Part shown: positions 32,218-32,901 of the stretch, piece by piece
How positions within the stretch are numbered: position 1 is the first letter of the stretch
Layout of the letters: each line of letters starts with the position of its first letter
Assembly: GCA_023443925.1 (NCBI GenBank)
Contig: JAEZSL010000004.1
Span: 1-32,901, forward strand
Source: Bacillota bacterium
GTDB lineage: Bacteria; Bacillota_A; Clostridia; Lachnospirales; Lachnospiraceae
Direction of reading: 5' to 3'
Length of the DNA stretch: 32,901 bases
Position numbers and translations under genes: made by a program
Notes under the pieces: generated by a model
Databases searched by the model: none
What the model was told of the DNA's origin: nothing
Seen by the model: the letters and a program-made list of their open reading frames with translations, nothing else

Positions 32218-32418
32218 GCATATTTTTATAATTTTTTTAAGTTTTTTTATATTTCTTAATAATATGTAAATAATATGTTATTTCCTGTCATATTATAACA
32301 TTTTACACTGATAAATTAAAGGATAAATTGACAGCGCTATTAAAATAAATACCAAAAATAAAAATCTGAGTATAAAATAATTATTGGAACAGAAAATTAA
32401 ATATCTAAGCAGAAAATA

Positions 32419-32452
32419 AATGGTTCGGACTTAATGAAACGCCCGAACCATT
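32419..32452 (-). terminator. Terminator of the thioredoxin gene
   Basis: On the minus strand AATGGTTCGG pairs with CCGAACCATT, loop of 14, followed by TATTTTC. Confidence 0.8.
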
Positions 32453-32498
32453 CTTTATAATCAGTTAAAGTATTTTGTAATAAATATATTTTTATAAC

Positions 32499-32816
32499 TT
32501 ATTTAAACTGATTTAATTTCTCAACTACCTGTGCTTTAGGAACTGCACCGACAATGGTATCCACTACTTCTCCATTTTTCACAATTAAAAAGGTTGGTAT
32601 GGACATTACTCTGTATTTACCGGCGGTAACTGGGGATTCATCCACATTCAGTTTGCCGACCTTTACTGTACCGGCAAATTCGGCTGCGATTTCTTCGATA
32701 ACCGGAGCCATCATTTTGCAGGGTCCGCACCAATCCGCATAAAAATCGATTAATACCGGCTGTTCTGATTTTAGAACATCCGTTTCAAAGTTCTCATCTG
32801 TAAATTTTAATTCCAT
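32499..32816 (-). CDS. trxA: Thioredoxin
   Basis: A 105-residue thioredoxin that reduces protein disulfides in the cytoplasm. The active site is DWCGPCK with C30 and C33; the cis-proline loop is MSIPTFL and the fold ends with GAVPKAQVVEKLNQF. The length is the usual one. The ATG at 32816 has a perfect AGGAGG seven bases upstream; the frame is open 24 codons further, but without a ribosome site. A -10 TATAAT (32871-32866) lies upstream with an unclear -35. The gene has its own terminator. Confidence 0.97.
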   Translation of the reverse strand: MELKFTDENFETDVLKSEQPVLIDFYADWCGPCKMMAPVIEEIAAEFAGTVKVGKLNVDESPVTAGKYRVMSIPTFLIVKNGEVVDTIVGAVPKAQVVEKLNQFK

Positions 32817-32865
32817 GATTCTTCCTCCTGTGACATTTCGTCTGGTATATTGTTTCTTTTCACCT

Positions 32866-32871
32866 ATTATA
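32866..32871 (-). promoter_or_regulatory. -10 element of the thioredoxin promoter
   Basis: TATAAT on the minus strand, 50 nt before the start codon. No good -35 is seen 16-18 bp upstream, so a different sigma factor or an activator is possible. Confidence 0.4.
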
Positions 32872-32901
32872 TAGAATGCCTCCGGCAAATCAGTTTATGC
32901 A

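Noticed and set aside
32328..32360. TTGACA on the plus strand as a promoter
   Set aside because: No -10 at usable spacing and no gene downstream on that strand.

Overview
The window looks like a chromosomal segment of a low-GC, spore-forming Clostridia, most like Lachnospiraceae. Three things support this: the yaaO / kinase / yaaR / holB / yaaT gene order, a spore photoproduct lyase, and strong AGGAGG ribosome sites with frequent TTG and GTG starts. No phage, plasmid, CRISPR or intact transposase is visible. This is inference from gene content; no database was searched.

Layout. 1-4140 (minus strand) is a housekeeping cluster: fold-type-I amino acid decarboxylase, guanylate-kinase-like protein, YaaR, DNA polymerase III delta-prime (HolB) and the start of the PSP1 protein RicT/YaaT. 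4141-4599 is a divergent promoter region with a 12-bp tandem repeat. 4600-6335 holds an iron-sulfur-type flavoprotein and, convergent to it, SplB. 6336-8549 holds an IlvD/Edd-family dehydratase whose 3' side can fold into a cloverleaf-like RNA. 8910-14125 is a response regulator / histidine kinase / MacB-FtsX-type ABC exporter module with a possible leader peptide and hairpins before the ATPase. 14244-16914 holds polyphosphate kinase 1 and a GNAT acetyltransferase.

17098-20555 is a TetR-controlled ABC-2 exporter (regulator, ATPase, two homologous permeases) with two matching operators around a consensus promoter. 20859-21042 is a frameshifted gene remnant. 21281-22965 is an ECF sigma / anti-sigma pair. 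23122-24773 is a MerR regulator with a 19-bp-spacer promoter driving a DUF554 membrane protein, plus a doubtful small ORF. 24871-26948 holds a MazG-like NTP pyrophosphohydrolase, a choloylglycine-hydrolase/penicillin-acylase-type Ntn hydrolase and an overlapping cysteine-cluster protein. 27009-32086 is AT-rich accessory DNA with diverged repeats, a subtilisin-like lipoprotein, a membrane-anchored XRE regulator, a Cof-type HAD phosphatase and an NAD-dependent epimerase. 32087-32816 holds tRNA-Lys(CUU) and thioredoxin.

The recurring theme is envelope sensing and export: four transcription regulators of different families (OmpR/HK, TetR, ECF/anti-sigma, MerR) each sit beside a membrane protein set. 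The points most worth checking are the folded RNA after the dehydratase, the leader-peptide arrangement before the ABC exporter, and the precisely readable TetR and MerR promoters.
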